A stretch of DNA of 64,000 bases, taken from the NCBI GenBank assembly GCA_023653785.1, contig JAMKCH010001698.1, positions 1 through 64,000 of the forward strand, written 5' to 3'. Numbering within the stretch: position 1 is the first letter of the stretch; each line of letters starts with the position of its first letter. The translations under genes and the position numbers were made by a program. Origin of the DNA: Ophioderma brevispina. Lineage: Eukaryota; Echinodermata; Ophiuroidea; Amphilepidida; Ophiodermatidae. The notes below the pieces were generated by a model that did not search any database, was not told where the DNA came from, and saw only the letters and a program-made list of their open reading frames with translations. Below, one piece after another: positions 22,890-34,800 of this stretch.

Positions 22890-23362
22890 GGGGTCTAAAT
22901 CCCAATTGTCTAATACCATTTAGTCTAATAACCATTAAGGCTAAACAAAAAACAAAACCATTGAGTCTAATAGACATGGTCTAATATCATCTGGTCTAAA
23001 ACACTCATATCGTTTAATATCCATTCGTCTAATAAAACAGAATTGGTCTAATGCCAATTGGTCTAATACCCATCTGGTATAATATCCATTTGGTCTATCC
23101 ATCTGGTCAATAACTCCAATTGGTCTAAAACCCATTGTCTCATTATCCATTTGGTCTAAAACCCATTTGGTTAAATATCCATTGGTCTAATATACATTGG
23201 GTCTAATACTCACATTTGGTCTAACCCATTTGGTCTTTATCCATTTGGTCTAATATTCATCTAGTCTAATAGTCAATTGGTCTAATACCCATTTGGTCTA
23301 ATGCCCATTTGGTCTATATCAAGTTGGTCTAAAGTTCATATGTCTAATATCATTTGGTCTAA
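22890..23362 (+). repeat. Satellite alpha array (CATTTGGTCTAATATC unit), left arm
   Basis: About 25 head-to-tail, indel-rich units of 16-20 bp with the core TTGGTCTAATA followed by CC and CAT. The reverse-complement array is at 31255-31790. Confidence 0.9.
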
Positions 23363-24770
23363 TATTATACCATGATATTTTAAGGCTTGAATCAGATGAT
23401 CAGATTTTTTAAAGAACGAAGAAAAGTAAGAAAAGAGAAAACAATAAGATGCAATTATGCCGTGTTTTTAAGCATGATTTCAATAAAAATAATTAAATCT
23501 GTTGCTCTATTTTCATATGAGACACCCACATCCATACAGTACGTATGGTCAGAGTAGGGACATTCCTTTTAGAAATGACAGGATGTGGAAAGACACATTT
23601 GGCATCGAAACGTTTGCCGTGAAGTTCCATGTGGGAGTTTTGTGGTTCTTGGTCGTGTGGTTGCATATTCTTGTACTGAAAAAAATGGTGTGCATTCTGC
23701 TTTAGTTTTAGTTGTCTTAATCTTGTTCCATACATTAAGTTGTATACTTGGCTCGTCTTGTATCATTTTTGATCCTTGGTGTGTTTTGTAGGGTACCTTG
23801 ACCGAAGGATGCCCCAACAAATTGCCTTCCATAGAACACAATGCAAAAAAGGGGACAAAAGTGAACTTCACACGTCTAATGTAAAATGGTCGTAACTTAA
23901 TTATACAGGGCGAGTGTAAGAAAAAAAATGGCCCCTCACCTATCTAATACCTTTTAGAAGCAGGTATCTATCTCTATTCCCGGGAGGGAATGAAAAGAAT
24001 AATGGAAGAGGGGAAAGGAAAAAAGTTGGAAATCTGGTGGTTTCCGAAAACCAGGGGCCCCACGATTTCGTGCCCGCAGGTGCTTCGTTCGATGACGCAT
24101 TGCTGAATTCGGGACTTTGTGCATTTTCTCAATCAGTCAATGGGGTTTGGGGTTTTGGTGGTTTTTTTTTTAATTTTTTAGTTAAAAAATTATTTGAAAC
24201 ACGCCGTTTAAAAAGTTATCGTGTATGGCCCATATTTTGGTTTTCTACAATAGAGATAACACGTATAATTTTTTACCTCAAAATACTATCAAAGATGTTT
24301 CGTCATGTGAGTGAACAAGTCGTAACTGACATTTTTGGCGAAATTGAGTTATTTAAAATATGGAAAAAGTAAATCAGTACGACTTTGAGATACATTTTCA
24401 GGTGCATTCTCAATATATGCAGGTTATTAGCTTACAATAGGCCTATCGATTGTGTGAGTGCAATAACGTCGTAACTGGTAGATACCGACTTTGTTGCACG
24501 AACGGGAAAAACGAGTATGTAGATACGACATTTTATTTCTTGTAACGCGCTGGTTTTTAAAAGGTGTTGTAGGCTATAAGTAAAAAATCTCCCAAAATAT
24601 TTGAAATGAAAAGAGCAATTTATTTTTTCACCATGTATGCTAATTTATGCTATTTTGGAACAAAAAGGACACAGGGGTGTCACACTAGTCACTGCTAAAA
24701 AAATATTTTTGTCCATGGCAGTTCACTGAAGTTCAGAATAATGATTTTCCATGGTCTATTTCAACAATTC
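23363..24770. other. Unique-looking spacer in left arm
   Basis: Between satellites alpha and beta. The piece about 24225-24365 weakly resembles the start of segment A (TTTTGGCGAAATTGAGTT, compare 6513). The open frames at 23500-23870 have no recognised family. Confidence 0.4.
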
Positions 24771-24827
24771 TATTTAATAATTTCGGAGCCCCTAATGGAC
24801 ATCGTAAAAAAATATATTTTTCTTTCG

Positions 24828-25270
24828 CTAATCCGTTCAACCGAATTTACGAAAATTGTTCAAAAAGGATTAATAAGCCGTTCAACGAATTTTAATAAAT
24901 CGTTCAAACGAATAATAATACGTTCAAACGAATGAATAAATCGTTCAAACGGATTAGTAATCCGTTTTTTAAAACGACATTTACTAAAGCGTTTCTTCAA
25001 ACGGATTAATCATCCGTTTAAACGGATAGTACCGTTCAAAATGAATTACTAAGTCGTTCAAAAGATTATTAATCGTTCCAAACAAATTACTAAATCGTTC
25101 AAAAAGGCATAGTAATCCGTCAAACGAATAACAAAATCGTTTCAAAGGATTAGTAATCCGTTCACACGAATTACTAAATTGTTCAAACGAAATACTAAAT
25201 CGTTCAAACGGATTTAGAATCCGTTCAAACGAATTACTAAAATTGTTCAACGATACTAAATCGTTCAAAT
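24828..25270 (+). repeat. Satellite beta array (CGTTCAAACGAATTACTAAAT unit), left arm
   Basis: Tandem 20-22 bp units alternating CGTTCAAACGAATTACTAAAT and CGTTCAAACGGATTAGTAATC. Single units are partly palindromic. Inverted counterparts at 27195-27795 and 28190-28835. Confidence 0.9.
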
Positions 25271-25350
25271 GGATCTATGTGAAGAATTACAGGTCGAGTA
25301 GGAAATTGAGACTTAATGGACGAGATAAGTGATGACTTACCTGACGTGTT
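25271..25350 (-). repeat. Boundary module between satellites beta and gamma, left copy
   Basis: Reads on the - strand GGAACACGTCAGGTAAGTCA then TCGTCCATTAAGTCTCAATT and CCTACTCGACCTG. The same module appears in + orientation at 27116-27190 and 28098-28175, always between gamma and beta. Confidence 0.8.
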
Positions 25351-26520
25351 CCAAGTGGGGGACATGGACAATGGGATCAAGCTCATGGGACAGGGACAAT
25401 GAGGTCAAGAACAGCGGACAGGGATAGTGGGGTCATGAAAAACAAGGGACAGGAATAATATGGGGTCATGAATGGGACAAGGACAATGGGTTCAAGATGA
25501 AAGGGACAGGGGCAATGGGGTCAAGAACAGGGGGACAGGGACAATGTGGTTAAGAACAGGGGAGAAAGAAAGGGACAATGGGTCAATCGGGTCAAGAAAT
25601 GGGGACAAAGACAATGGGGTCAAGGAACTGGGGAACAAGACAATGGGATCAAGAAAGGGGAGAGGAAGGATGGGGTCATGAAAATTCGCGGAAAGGGACA
25701 ATGGGGCGATGATCACTGGGGACAGGGAACATTGGTTTAAGAAGTCAAGAAACAATGAAGGGACAGGAAATGGGATCACAAAACACTAGGACACGCAGGT
25801 CATAGGGTCAAAATTAATGAAAAATGATAGAAAATAATGAGAAAAACAGTGGACAGTGCCAATGGGTTCATGAACAACGGGGCACAGGGACAAGGGTCAT
25901 GATCAATGGGGACAGGGATAAAGGGTTTATGTACAGTGGGACATGAACAATACAGCAAGACGGGGAAGGGGACAATGGTTGTCTGAACATGCAGCACGGG
26001 GAACAGGGACAATATGCTATGAACAATGGAGGACAGGGATAATGAGTCATGAACAGGGGACAGGGACAATGGGACAGGGACAAATAGGTCAAGAACACGG
26101 GACAATGGGGTAATGAACAATGAAGTGACACGGACAATGGGTAATGAACAATGGAGGACAGGTATTATGGAGTCATGAACAGGGGGGACAGGGACAATGG
26201 GGTCAAGAGAGGGGGACATGAAAACAGGGGTACATGGCCAATCGGGTCATGAACAAGGGACCGGAACAAGGGGGTCAAATAGGTTAAAGAACTGGGGGGA
26301 CCGGGGGACCAATGGGGTCATGAAACGGGGGACCGGGACAGAAAAAAACAATAGCATCAAGAAAGAGGGGAAGGGACAAAGGGATCAAGCGAGGGGAAGA
26401 GACAATGGGGTTAAGAAGGAGGACAGGGACATGAGTGGTCAAAAGAGGGTTTGGGGAAAGGGACAACGGGGTAAAAGAACAGGGTTGACAGGGATAATGG
26501 GGTCAAGATGTGGGTGGACA
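25351..26520 (+). repeat. Satellite gamma array (GGGACAGGGACAATGGGGTC unit), left arm
   Basis: About 40 diverged units of 25-30 bp, core GGGACAGGGACAATGGGGTC followed by AAGAACAG or ATGAACAA. Strongly purine-biased on this strand. The long open frames on both strands follow from the repeat and carry no family signature. Confidence 0.9.
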
Positions 26521-27115
26521 TGGATCCCTACCCCCTGTCTTGACCTCTTGACCCCATTGTCACTGTCCTACCTGTTCTGAACCCCATTGTCCAGGTCCCC
26601 AGGTTCATTGACGCCATTATACCTGTCATCCATTGTTCATTAACCCCATTGTCCGTGCCACTTCATGGTTCATTGCACCCTGGTCCATGTTCTTGATTAG
26701 TACCCTGTCCTATTGCCTTTCACCAGTCATGACCCATTACCTGTACCTCCATTGTCATTACCCCATTGTTCCTATGTCCTTGATGTTCATGACACTATTG
26801 CCCTGTCCCCGTCCTTGCTCTTTTGTCCCTTTCCACTGTACATGGACCATTATCCCTATCCATTGTTCCAGGACCCTTTCCTCCCTTGTCCCGGTGTTCA
26901 TGACCCATTGTCCCTGTCCATGTCAGACACATTGTCCCAGGTCCCTCTTATTCCTTGTATTTATGTTTTTGATCCATTGTCCCTGTCCTTCAGGTTATTG
27001 ACCTTTAAACCCAATGTCCCGACGTCTCCAATTGTTCATGACACAATCATTGTCCTGTCTCCCGCTGTTCTTGACTCATTGTCCTGTCCATTGATTCCAT
27101 TGTCCATGTCCCTCC
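26521..27115 (-). repeat. Satellite gamma array, right arm (inverted)
   Basis: Reverse complement of the left gamma array: GACCCCATTGTCCCTGTCC units with GTTCATG or GTTCTTGA linkers. The switch of strand falls at about 26522, the centre of the complex. The open frames here are repeat artefacts. Confidence 0.9.
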
Positions 27116-27190
27116 ACATGGAACACGTCAGGCAAGTATCAATTATCAGTCCATTAAGTCGTCAATTCCTAACTCGGACAGGTAAGTCTC
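27116..27190 (+). repeat. Boundary module, first right copy
   Basis: GGAACACGTCAGGCAAGTAT then CAGTCCATTAAGTCGTCAAT and CCTAACTCGGACAGG; inverse of 25271-25350. Confidence 0.8.
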
Positions 27191-27194
27191 ATAC

Positions 27195-27795
27195 TAATCA
27201 TTTGCCCGATTTAGTAATTCGTTTGAAAGGATTACTAATCCGCTTGAACAATTTAGTAATATCGTTTGAAAGGATTACTAATACCTTTTGAACGATGTAG
27301 AATTTGTTTGACAATGTAGAAATTCGTTTGAACGGATTACTTAATCCGTGGAACGATTTATTAATTTGTTTTGAGCGAATTACTTAATCTTTGAACGGAT
27401 TAAAAATTCGTTTTACCAAAGGGATAAAAAATTCGTTGACGGATTACTAATCAGTTTGAAGATTTAGCCAATTCGTTTTGAAAACAACGTTATTAATTCG
27501 TTTGAAGGAATTACTAATTCGTTGAACGGATTACTAATTCGTTTGAACAGTTTAGTAATTCGTTTGAAACGGATTACTAATCGTTTGAACGTTTAGTAAT
27601 TTGTTTGACGCGATTACAATCGGTTTGAACGATTAGTAATTCATTTGACGCATTGTAATCCGTTTAAAACGAATTAGTAGCAGTTCAAACGGATTAGTAT
27701 CCGTTCAAACAAATTAATAAATAGTTCAAAAGATTAGTAAGCCGTTCAAACAATTACTAAATTTTCAAAACCGAGTTACTAAATCGTTCAACGGA
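27195..27795 (-). repeat. Satellite beta array, right arm (inverted), first block
   Basis: Units of GATTTAGTAATTCGTTTGAA and GGATTACTAATCCGTTTGAA. Near 27670 the orientation reverts to the left-arm form (CAGTTCAAACGGATTAG). Confidence 0.85.
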
Positions 27796-28097
27796 TCCGT
27801 TATCCCTCGTATTGCCAAATGTCCCTGTCCCCTGTTTTGAACCCATTGGCCTGCCCCATTGTACCAGTTACCAGTGCTGACCTATTTCTTGTCCATCTGT
27901 GCTGACCAATATATCTTTCCCCCTGTTCTTGACCCATTGAAACCTGTTCCTTTCTCTGAACCCATTGTCCTGTCTCCCGTTCATGACCCCACTATTATCT
28001 CCTGCCCATTGTTGTCACCCCGACCTATGTCCCGTCCGCTGTTCTTGACTCATTGTCCCTCTCCCATTGAGCTTGACCCCATTGTCCATTCCCCCCA
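27796..28097 (-). repeat. Satellite gamma, second right block
   Basis: A dozen units of GACCCCATTGTCCCT form, leading into a second boundary module. It makes the right arm one module longer than the left. Confidence 0.85.
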
Positions 28098-28175
28098 CAG
28101 GAAACACGTCAGTGTAAGTTATCAATTATATCGTCCATTAAGTCGTAAGTTCCTAACTCGACAGTAATGTCGTAT
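28098..28175 (+). repeat. Boundary module, second right copy
   Basis: GAAACACGTCAGTGTAAGTT then TCGTCCATTAAGTCGTAAGT and CCTAACTCGACAG; same as 27116-27190. Confidence 0.8.
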
Positions 28176-28189
28176 TTACAATCCATTTG

Positions 28190-28835
28190 CACGATTTATA
28201 CCATTAGGTTTGAACGGATTACTATCCGTTTGAACAATTTAGCAATTCGTTGAACGGATTACTAATCGTTTGAACGATTTAGTAATGCGTTGAACGAGTA
28301 TTAATCCGTTTGAACGATTTAGTAATACCTTTGAACGGATTACTTATACGTTTGACGGCCATTACTATTTGTTTGAATTAAACGGATTACTAATCGTTTA
28401 AACGGATACTAGTAATCGTTTTGAACTGATTTTTGCTAATCCGTTGAACGGCATTACTAATTCGTGTGAACGGATTACTAATCCGTTCAAACGATTACTA
28501 TTCGTTTGAAACAAAGCGATTACTAATCGTTTGAAAGATCTAAGCAAATTCGTTTCTGAACAATGTAGTAATTCCGTTTGACCGGATTGCGAATCCGTTG
28601 ATGTGAACGGATTAAATTGTGTAAACGGAAGTACTAATCCGTTTTGAACAGTTAAGTAAATCGTTTGATTTGAACGGCTTACTAATTCGCTTGAACGATT
28701 TAGTAATCGTTTTGAACGGATAATAATCCCGTTCAACGGATTTTAGTAATTCGTTTGAACAAAAAATGGAATTCGTTTGAACGGATTACTAATCCGTTTG
28801 AACTGATTAGTAATTCGTTCAAAAGAATTACCGAA
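28190..28835 (-). repeat. Satellite beta, second right block
   Basis: Units of GGATTACTAATCCGTTTGAA and GATTTAGTAATTCGTTTGAA. Ends at a segment with CCCCTTAGGGCTCCGTAAAT (28857), the inverse of TTTCGGAGCCCCTAATGGA (24782) that precedes the left beta array. Confidence 0.85.
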
Positions 28836-31254
28836 ATATTGTGTTCTTTAGAAGGTCCCCTTAGGGCTCCGTAAATAAATCAAAACTAAAATAAAAATGC
28901 AGAGAGAATTGGTACTTAGGTAAATTATACAATTTCATGGGAAATCTTGAAATTTGTGCATTTGTTTTTTACGTTCCCTCACACAAAACGAGCATTCATG
29001 TGTATTTTTCATTAAACATTTCGTGCTAAAGTTGAGGTGTAAATATAAAATTGATTTGTGAAAAGACAGAATTGGATCATGTATTTAAATTATTTCTGTG
29101 TATAATTATTTTGTGTGACCACTCCTGAAATGTATGGTTCCTCTTCCAATGCCGGTGGACTACTGCAGTTACTTTTTCTTTATTGATACCTTGCACAAAG
29201 CTCCATAGGATAAAAAAAATAAAAATATATTTTATCTGTGTATGGAACACAACCTATTTACACTTTGTTTGACACTCCTGACATCCAAGGTTTGTGCCTT
29301 TGACCCACCCTACATAGAAAAAACAAAGGTTGGGATAACAGACATTTTAATTGTTGGTTATTTTGTCCAATAGTTGTGTTTACTGAAAGAAAAACAGAAC
29401 AAAATACAAAGCTGTTCCCCTGTAATACTAGGCTTATATATATGAGAATTACAAATATTTTCGGACATTTTTCATGTTTCAACACCCTGTTGTCTTTAAA
29501 TCTTTGGTTTATGCCAAAAAGCTATCAATTGACATGCCATCATTTAGAACTTAAAAACACATGAAAATCAGATATTCCTACCCTTTTTAATGCAAATTGC
29601 CTATTTCCTGTGGAAAAATGCCAATTTTGACGGCTCACGGACTTTATTATGGACGTCACTGTGAAGTCTTACTAGTATGCCTCGGTACTTATTTGGTAAA
29701 CAATTGAAAGTGGATGAGCAAGTACCCACTGGTATCAAATCATAAGAATCGGGTTTACTTTTCAACGAATTCTCGAATGATGGTGGGAACAACCCTCCTT
29801 CTTGGTAAACCGTGTTACAAAAAATGGTTTGGTAAGGCTAGGGTTAACATGGTTAATGCAACCAATAAACTATATCATTAATATTTTGACACAGAATCAG
29901 GCGTTACGAATATCAACTGTTGTACTTTCCCTAAGTCTGGGACACTAACAAACACAGAATTTAAGAAAATAAATAGTTCGTGCCTCAAAGGCCTAAATAT
30001 GAATTTGAGATGCGCGTTTGCGAAAAAAAAAAAAAAACCCAAAAAATGAGAACCAACAAGTTTAAACAACATTCACCCCCCTAAATGCTGAAATTTGAAC
30101 AAATAGGCGCCAATACAAGCAAACCAACTCAGACAACCTATCATGATATTCAACACGCTCCCAAAGATGCGCTTCCTGTAAAAAAGAGAACAACGCGTTC
30201 GTTACTTTCTTTGAACTTTTATCGTCTATTGTACATGTATTGTAAGGGCCCAAACACCAGACACAGTAAACCAGAGCTGAAACGAGTACAGCGCTGTAAA
30301 GATTTTCAAAAGAGGCAGGAAAGTGCAATTCATAAGTTCACCCCGATGAGTGAAACCAACTCTATAGGGGAGACATTTTGTTTGCATGCAGAATCCAATT
30401 GGTACCGAAAGGAACAGATTAGAAGAAAACAATATACCAAGTTGCCACAATGTTTGCAGCAGTTTTGCCACCCAGTGAGTAGTTTGTCCTAGCATAAGTT
30501 TTAGATCATACAGGTCATACAGGGCTCAAGCACTGTATGGTCATATGCCAATGAAAAAGAAAAGAAGACATATCAGAACGATAGCATCGGACCAAAAAAT
30601 AAGAAAAGAATCGGGTTAAGCATAGAACTCTACTCTAATACGAAGGAAAATAGTACCAGTGAGAAAACTGCATCTGTTGCGAACAGTAGACGAGTGTATT
30701 AGACAGTATGGGAGTAACCAGGAACAATTCTTAACCCAGAACCCTCAGGAATCACTTTTAGTCGCCTCTACATGCGGGAATACATCGGGCTTATTCGTCA
30801 CACCGAGCCGCTACGGGGCAAATATTCGTGGAAAAAAAAATCAACTCATGTGGTACATCCTGTTACCGATTTAGTTGAAAATCAAACGAGTGAGACAAAG
30901 TACCAAATGCAACCATGTAATGACAGCGACCTGCACCCTCGTGGCAAGAGCCAGGACTCAGGTTCAACTTCGGAAAAAGAGTATGTGCAACTGTATGTAC
31001 CAGACTCATAGCAGGTGAGAAAACTGGACGACCACAAACACTGTTCTGCAATACATCAGGTATCCGGGGGGACACGGACCACATGCTACGGGGAAAGTCA
31101 ACTGCTAAAAATGGCTAATGACGCTGTAGCTGGAGTGAACTTGTGGTCGCCTGCTCTGCTGCAGCAGCAATGATTATGATGTTGAGCGATGGCATACTGA
31201 TACATGCAAATGGCAGATATTTTTTTTCAATCGTATTAAATCAATGTTTAAGAT
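28836..31254. other. Spacer in right arm; unrecognised open frames
   Basis: AT-rich sequence with open frames such as 30085-30492 (+, 135 codons, basic, ending just after a GTGAGT donor-like site) and 30772-31011 (+). None shows a motif I recognise. There is no visible counterpart in the left-arm spacer beyond its first 60 bp. Confidence 0.35.
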
Positions 31255-31790
31255 CAATTATTTGGTTAAATTCAAATGGATATTACCCATGGTTTAGACA
31301 AATGGTATTAGACCAAATGCGATATTAGACCAAAGGATAGTAGACTAAATGGATATTAGCCAAATGATATTAACCAAATGGCTATTAGACATGGGTAATT
31401 GACCAAATGGGTATTAGACAAATGGATATTAGACCAGATGGCTATTAGACCAATTGGTATTAGACCAAATGGATATTAGACCAATGGATATTAAGACCAA
31501 AGGATATTAGACCAAATGGATATTAGACGAAATGGATATAGACCAAATGGAATTAGACAAATGGTGGTTTGTGGTTATTAGACCAAATGGCAATAGACGA
31601 ATGGGTATTAGACTAGAGGGCATTAGCACAAATGGATATTAGACATTCGTATCTGGTTGTTAGATATAAATTGGAGTTAGATAAATGGTATTAGACAAAT
31701 GGATTATACATATGGGTTTAGACGAATTGCAGTTAGACCAAATGGCGTATTAGACCTACATGGGATTAGACCAACTGCAATAAACCGAAG
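31255..31790 (-). repeat. Satellite alpha array, right arm (inverted)
   Basis: About 28 units with core TATTAGACCAAATGG, the reverse complement of the 22.9 kb array. It ends next to a perfect Pol III B box, GGTTCGAATCC (31799-31809). Confidence 0.9.
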
Positions 31791-34079
31791 GTTGCAGGGG
31801 TTCGAATCCGAACGAGAGCTTCTTTTTAGAGCTTGTGTACGTCGGCGTCATGAAATACAGTGTCCGTGGGGACTGAGTATCCCCCTCCATTATCTATTGT
31901 GTTCTTTTTTGAGTGCTTTACGCATCATTTTTCAGCACCGTACCGAAATAGCCTCGTCGAGTCCATGACCATCGGAAAGAGTCGCGAATTTCACACTCTC
32001 TTGTCAAACATCCATCTAGTGGGTACAACATATATAAAATCTATTCATCAACATCACACTTAAGTGTCTAATAAGTATCAGTAACAGTAGTGTATACTTA
32101 TGAACAATAATTAAATGGAGGCGTAATCATGGATATGAAGTCTAACAAAAGAGGTTCTGACAAAATGTTTGTAAAAACAACATCCACATGATGCACACGT
32201 ACGGTAAAGTTTCTTTTTGAACAATTAAACAAGTATGACAAAGTTGGTAAACTACAAATCTATCCTTAATTTATGACAAAGGACGTTTTCTTCCGTATAT
32301 TTAATCACGCAGCGGTAAAATGCAGACCCTACCTACCAGTCTTAAAGGTGATGACAGCTTCTAGGTTTTTGGATTTGGACGTGCAGTAAGGTAAAAAAAC
32401 ATAAGTCCATAGTTATGTTGAGTGCAACATAATGACGTCACAAATCTAACTGGGGATGTTCAAATCCTACTTCGTCGACCAATGACCCTTTAGACTTGAT
32501 ACAGCATTAGGGGTGGCGTAATGGAGGGCGGGGCCAAAACCAAGTTCACTCTCGTCGCTGCAAATACACGTCGTGATGTTGCCGCGATAAAGCATCCAAA
32601 CTTGCCTGGGAGTAATTACAGATAAATTACTACAATTGGGACCTCACCAGACACATCAGGGTACATCAGGGAATATACACCTCCACCCAAACAAACCATG
32701 GTATGAGAATTCCTACTGCTGAATCAATGGTTCCTCACTGCCCACTTGCATATACACTGTTAAAAATGTTCCTAATTTTACCAGACTTTAACCTTTTAAA
32801 TTACGTTAAACCCAAATTATTCAATCTTCACGCTTTATTACCTATACCAACTAAAATTACATTTGGAAGAAGAAAAATGGTAAATAACGGGCCTAAAACA
32901 TAAATAACAACAACATTTGTTGAAAAAACGGTGGCAGTAAAGATCCAGATAATTTGTTTTCTTGATCTCCCCGTTATTCTATTTTCCGTACTATTGACTT
33001 CACTTTTTGTAACTTCTTGTTTGCATGTAAGAATCGAACTATGAAAATAGTTTTACCTATAAAATGTGGTAATAAGTCGTAAGTAACGTCATTCAAATTT
33101 AATTTAGCATTGCTATAGTAAAAGTCACGTAGATAGTGGATAGTTTAGGGACTTGTAATCTTAAGGCTTGGGTTCGATTATAGTAAGGTACATGTATTTA
33201 AGTTTATTTCAATAATTAAGGAATTGTTGACATTAGAATCTGTATATTACCATATAAACAAGTGTATAAAACTGGTTAAATCTTATTTCCTCACGTTTTC
33301 CTTTGTTTATGCTTTTTTTTCTCAAAATTGGGTGCCTGGAAAACTTTAACCATTGTTTTACAAAACCAAGTGGGTAACGTAATAAAGTTGGATGATGCAT
33401 AGCTGTAACGTGAAAATTCGGTCAGGGGATTGTATAACGTTTTAATTGTAACATTGTTTTTTAAACCAAGTCAAAACAACCAACAATAACGTTGAAGCTG
33501 AGATTTTACGCCGTTATTTACATTCCCTGCAATGGTTTCGTTATTTTTGACTCGGGCTCAGTTATTACGTTTTGCATTTGGTAGTGAGTCCCAGCTGCAC
33601 AGGTCAAATGCCTGTTTTTTTTACAGGTTTATTTTAAACAGGGTACCCTCAACGGCAAACACCCCCACCGCCTCCAACATCACTCCCATTTACTAGCCAC
33701 GCGATTACGACAACTAATCCACTTCAACATATGTAATCACCAACACCTGCCACTACTAACATCATCCATCTTCAACATATGAATCACCATACTGCCAATG
33801 GTGCAGAGATTACTCCCTGTACCTTTGCATTGGATGAGGGATAACAAGGTAGGATTGGATCAATGGTACGCGGTGTCATTGAGCCAGTAACTGGTGCACA
33901 CTGCCACAGGATGGTGATTTGCCCTAAAGAAAAACTACCTGCGCACAGTGAACCCCGTGAGCATGGAACAAACCATACCACATGTGAAACCCCAAACACA
34001 CATACACCCCATTTACCTTCCCTCATAACAGATGGAAGACGATTATTCGTGCTTGGTAGGATTACATAGTATTTTTACC
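31791..34079. other. Noncoding; isolated B box and short direct repeats
   Basis: The B box GGTTCGAATCC at 31799 suggests a SINE remnant, but no A box was placed. A tRNA-like GGGTTCGATTA lies near 33171. A short repeat around CTTCAACATATG occurs at 33722 and 33771. No coding evidence. Confidence 0.35.
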
Positions 34080-34800
34080 ACTTGCAGGACATTTATTTCA
34101 CCATTTAGATACCGTCTAGCACCACAGGGATGCTAGGTACTATCCCATCCACTCTACGCACACCCCCTGGCTCTGGTCTACAGAGTTGCGAATAGCATAC
34201 CCAGCATGTGCAATAGCTCTCACACAAAAAAGCTGGGACACAGTACTCAACGAGAACATGAGGACCATTACTGGCTGCTTCGTCCATCATCCGAGTTTCT
34301 ACCAGTGCATTCAGACATATGCACCTGCGGTGCATCGGAGAGAACATCACACACATAAACTGATGAATTAAGGATCTGTTATGACAACACGATCATACTG
34401 CAAACACTGACTGTAAAAAGAATCACACCAGCTCGGAGACAGAGATTGCGCGCTCGTACACCTTTCTGTCGACACGCTGCTAAACTCTACAGCTCCCAGT
34501 CAACATTACAGACTTGGAACACTACCTGGCTAGACCCAAGACCCGACCAATGCACAATCACACCTATGAAAGAAATCCACCTGGTAGCATATTCCACGTA
34601 AGGAATGGGTCACCGTGAACAGGAAGCAGCACGGGAGTCGGTCGTTTCAAACAGCAATATGTACCGATGGGGCTGTGACCATCTACAGCATGCCAATGTG
34701 GCTCGCCATCACAGGAATGCGGATCACATTCTAAGGTGCCCTACCTTTCGTCCGCCGCGTGGATATATACTTCTCAAACCCCTACTAATCAACAGTGAGA
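34080..34800 (+). pseudogene. LINE ORF2 C-terminal fragment
   Basis: Translated blocks match the C-terminus of a common invertebrate LINE: LALVYRVANS and SSHTKKL, then DTVLNENMRTITGCF (34237-34281), HRREHHTHKLMN (34334-34369), a DPRPDQC box near 34535, IPRKEWVTVNR (34592-34624), and MYRWG followed by ADHILRCPTFRPPRG (34660-34765). The blocks lie in at least three frames with stops between, so it is a fossil. The typical final zinc-knuckle-like CECG..E..DH region is degraded. It may belong to the same family as the fragment at 1-486, but the two do not overlap so this cannot be shown. Confidence 0.75.

Noticed and set aside
22890..23362. CRISPR-like array of short repeats
   Set aside because: Units are contiguous tandem repeats of 16-20 bp with no spacers, in a eukaryotic intron.
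23580..23700. VKFHVG peptide, like ODC SFHVGSG
   Set aside because: Only a five-residue similarity, wrong continuation (hydrophobic run), no splice sites.
24828..25270. CRISPR-like or iteron-like array
   Set aside because: The repeats are adjacent and partly palindromic, with no unique spacers; satellite DNA explains it.
25472..27291. Several 90-190 codon open frames on both strands
   Set aside because: Products of the gamma satellite (translated GGGACA or TGTCCC units), open in opposite strands and in overlapping frames.
30085..30492. 135-codon + strand open frame as a gene
   Set aside because: No recognisable motif and no start context; kept only as a remark on the spacer.
30908..31011. 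Possible ODC exon with PCNDSD followed by SEKEYVQLYVP, resembling VKCND and SK.EI.LV
   Set aside because: No AVK before CND, no splice acceptor in the right phase, and the spacing to the second block does not match ODC.
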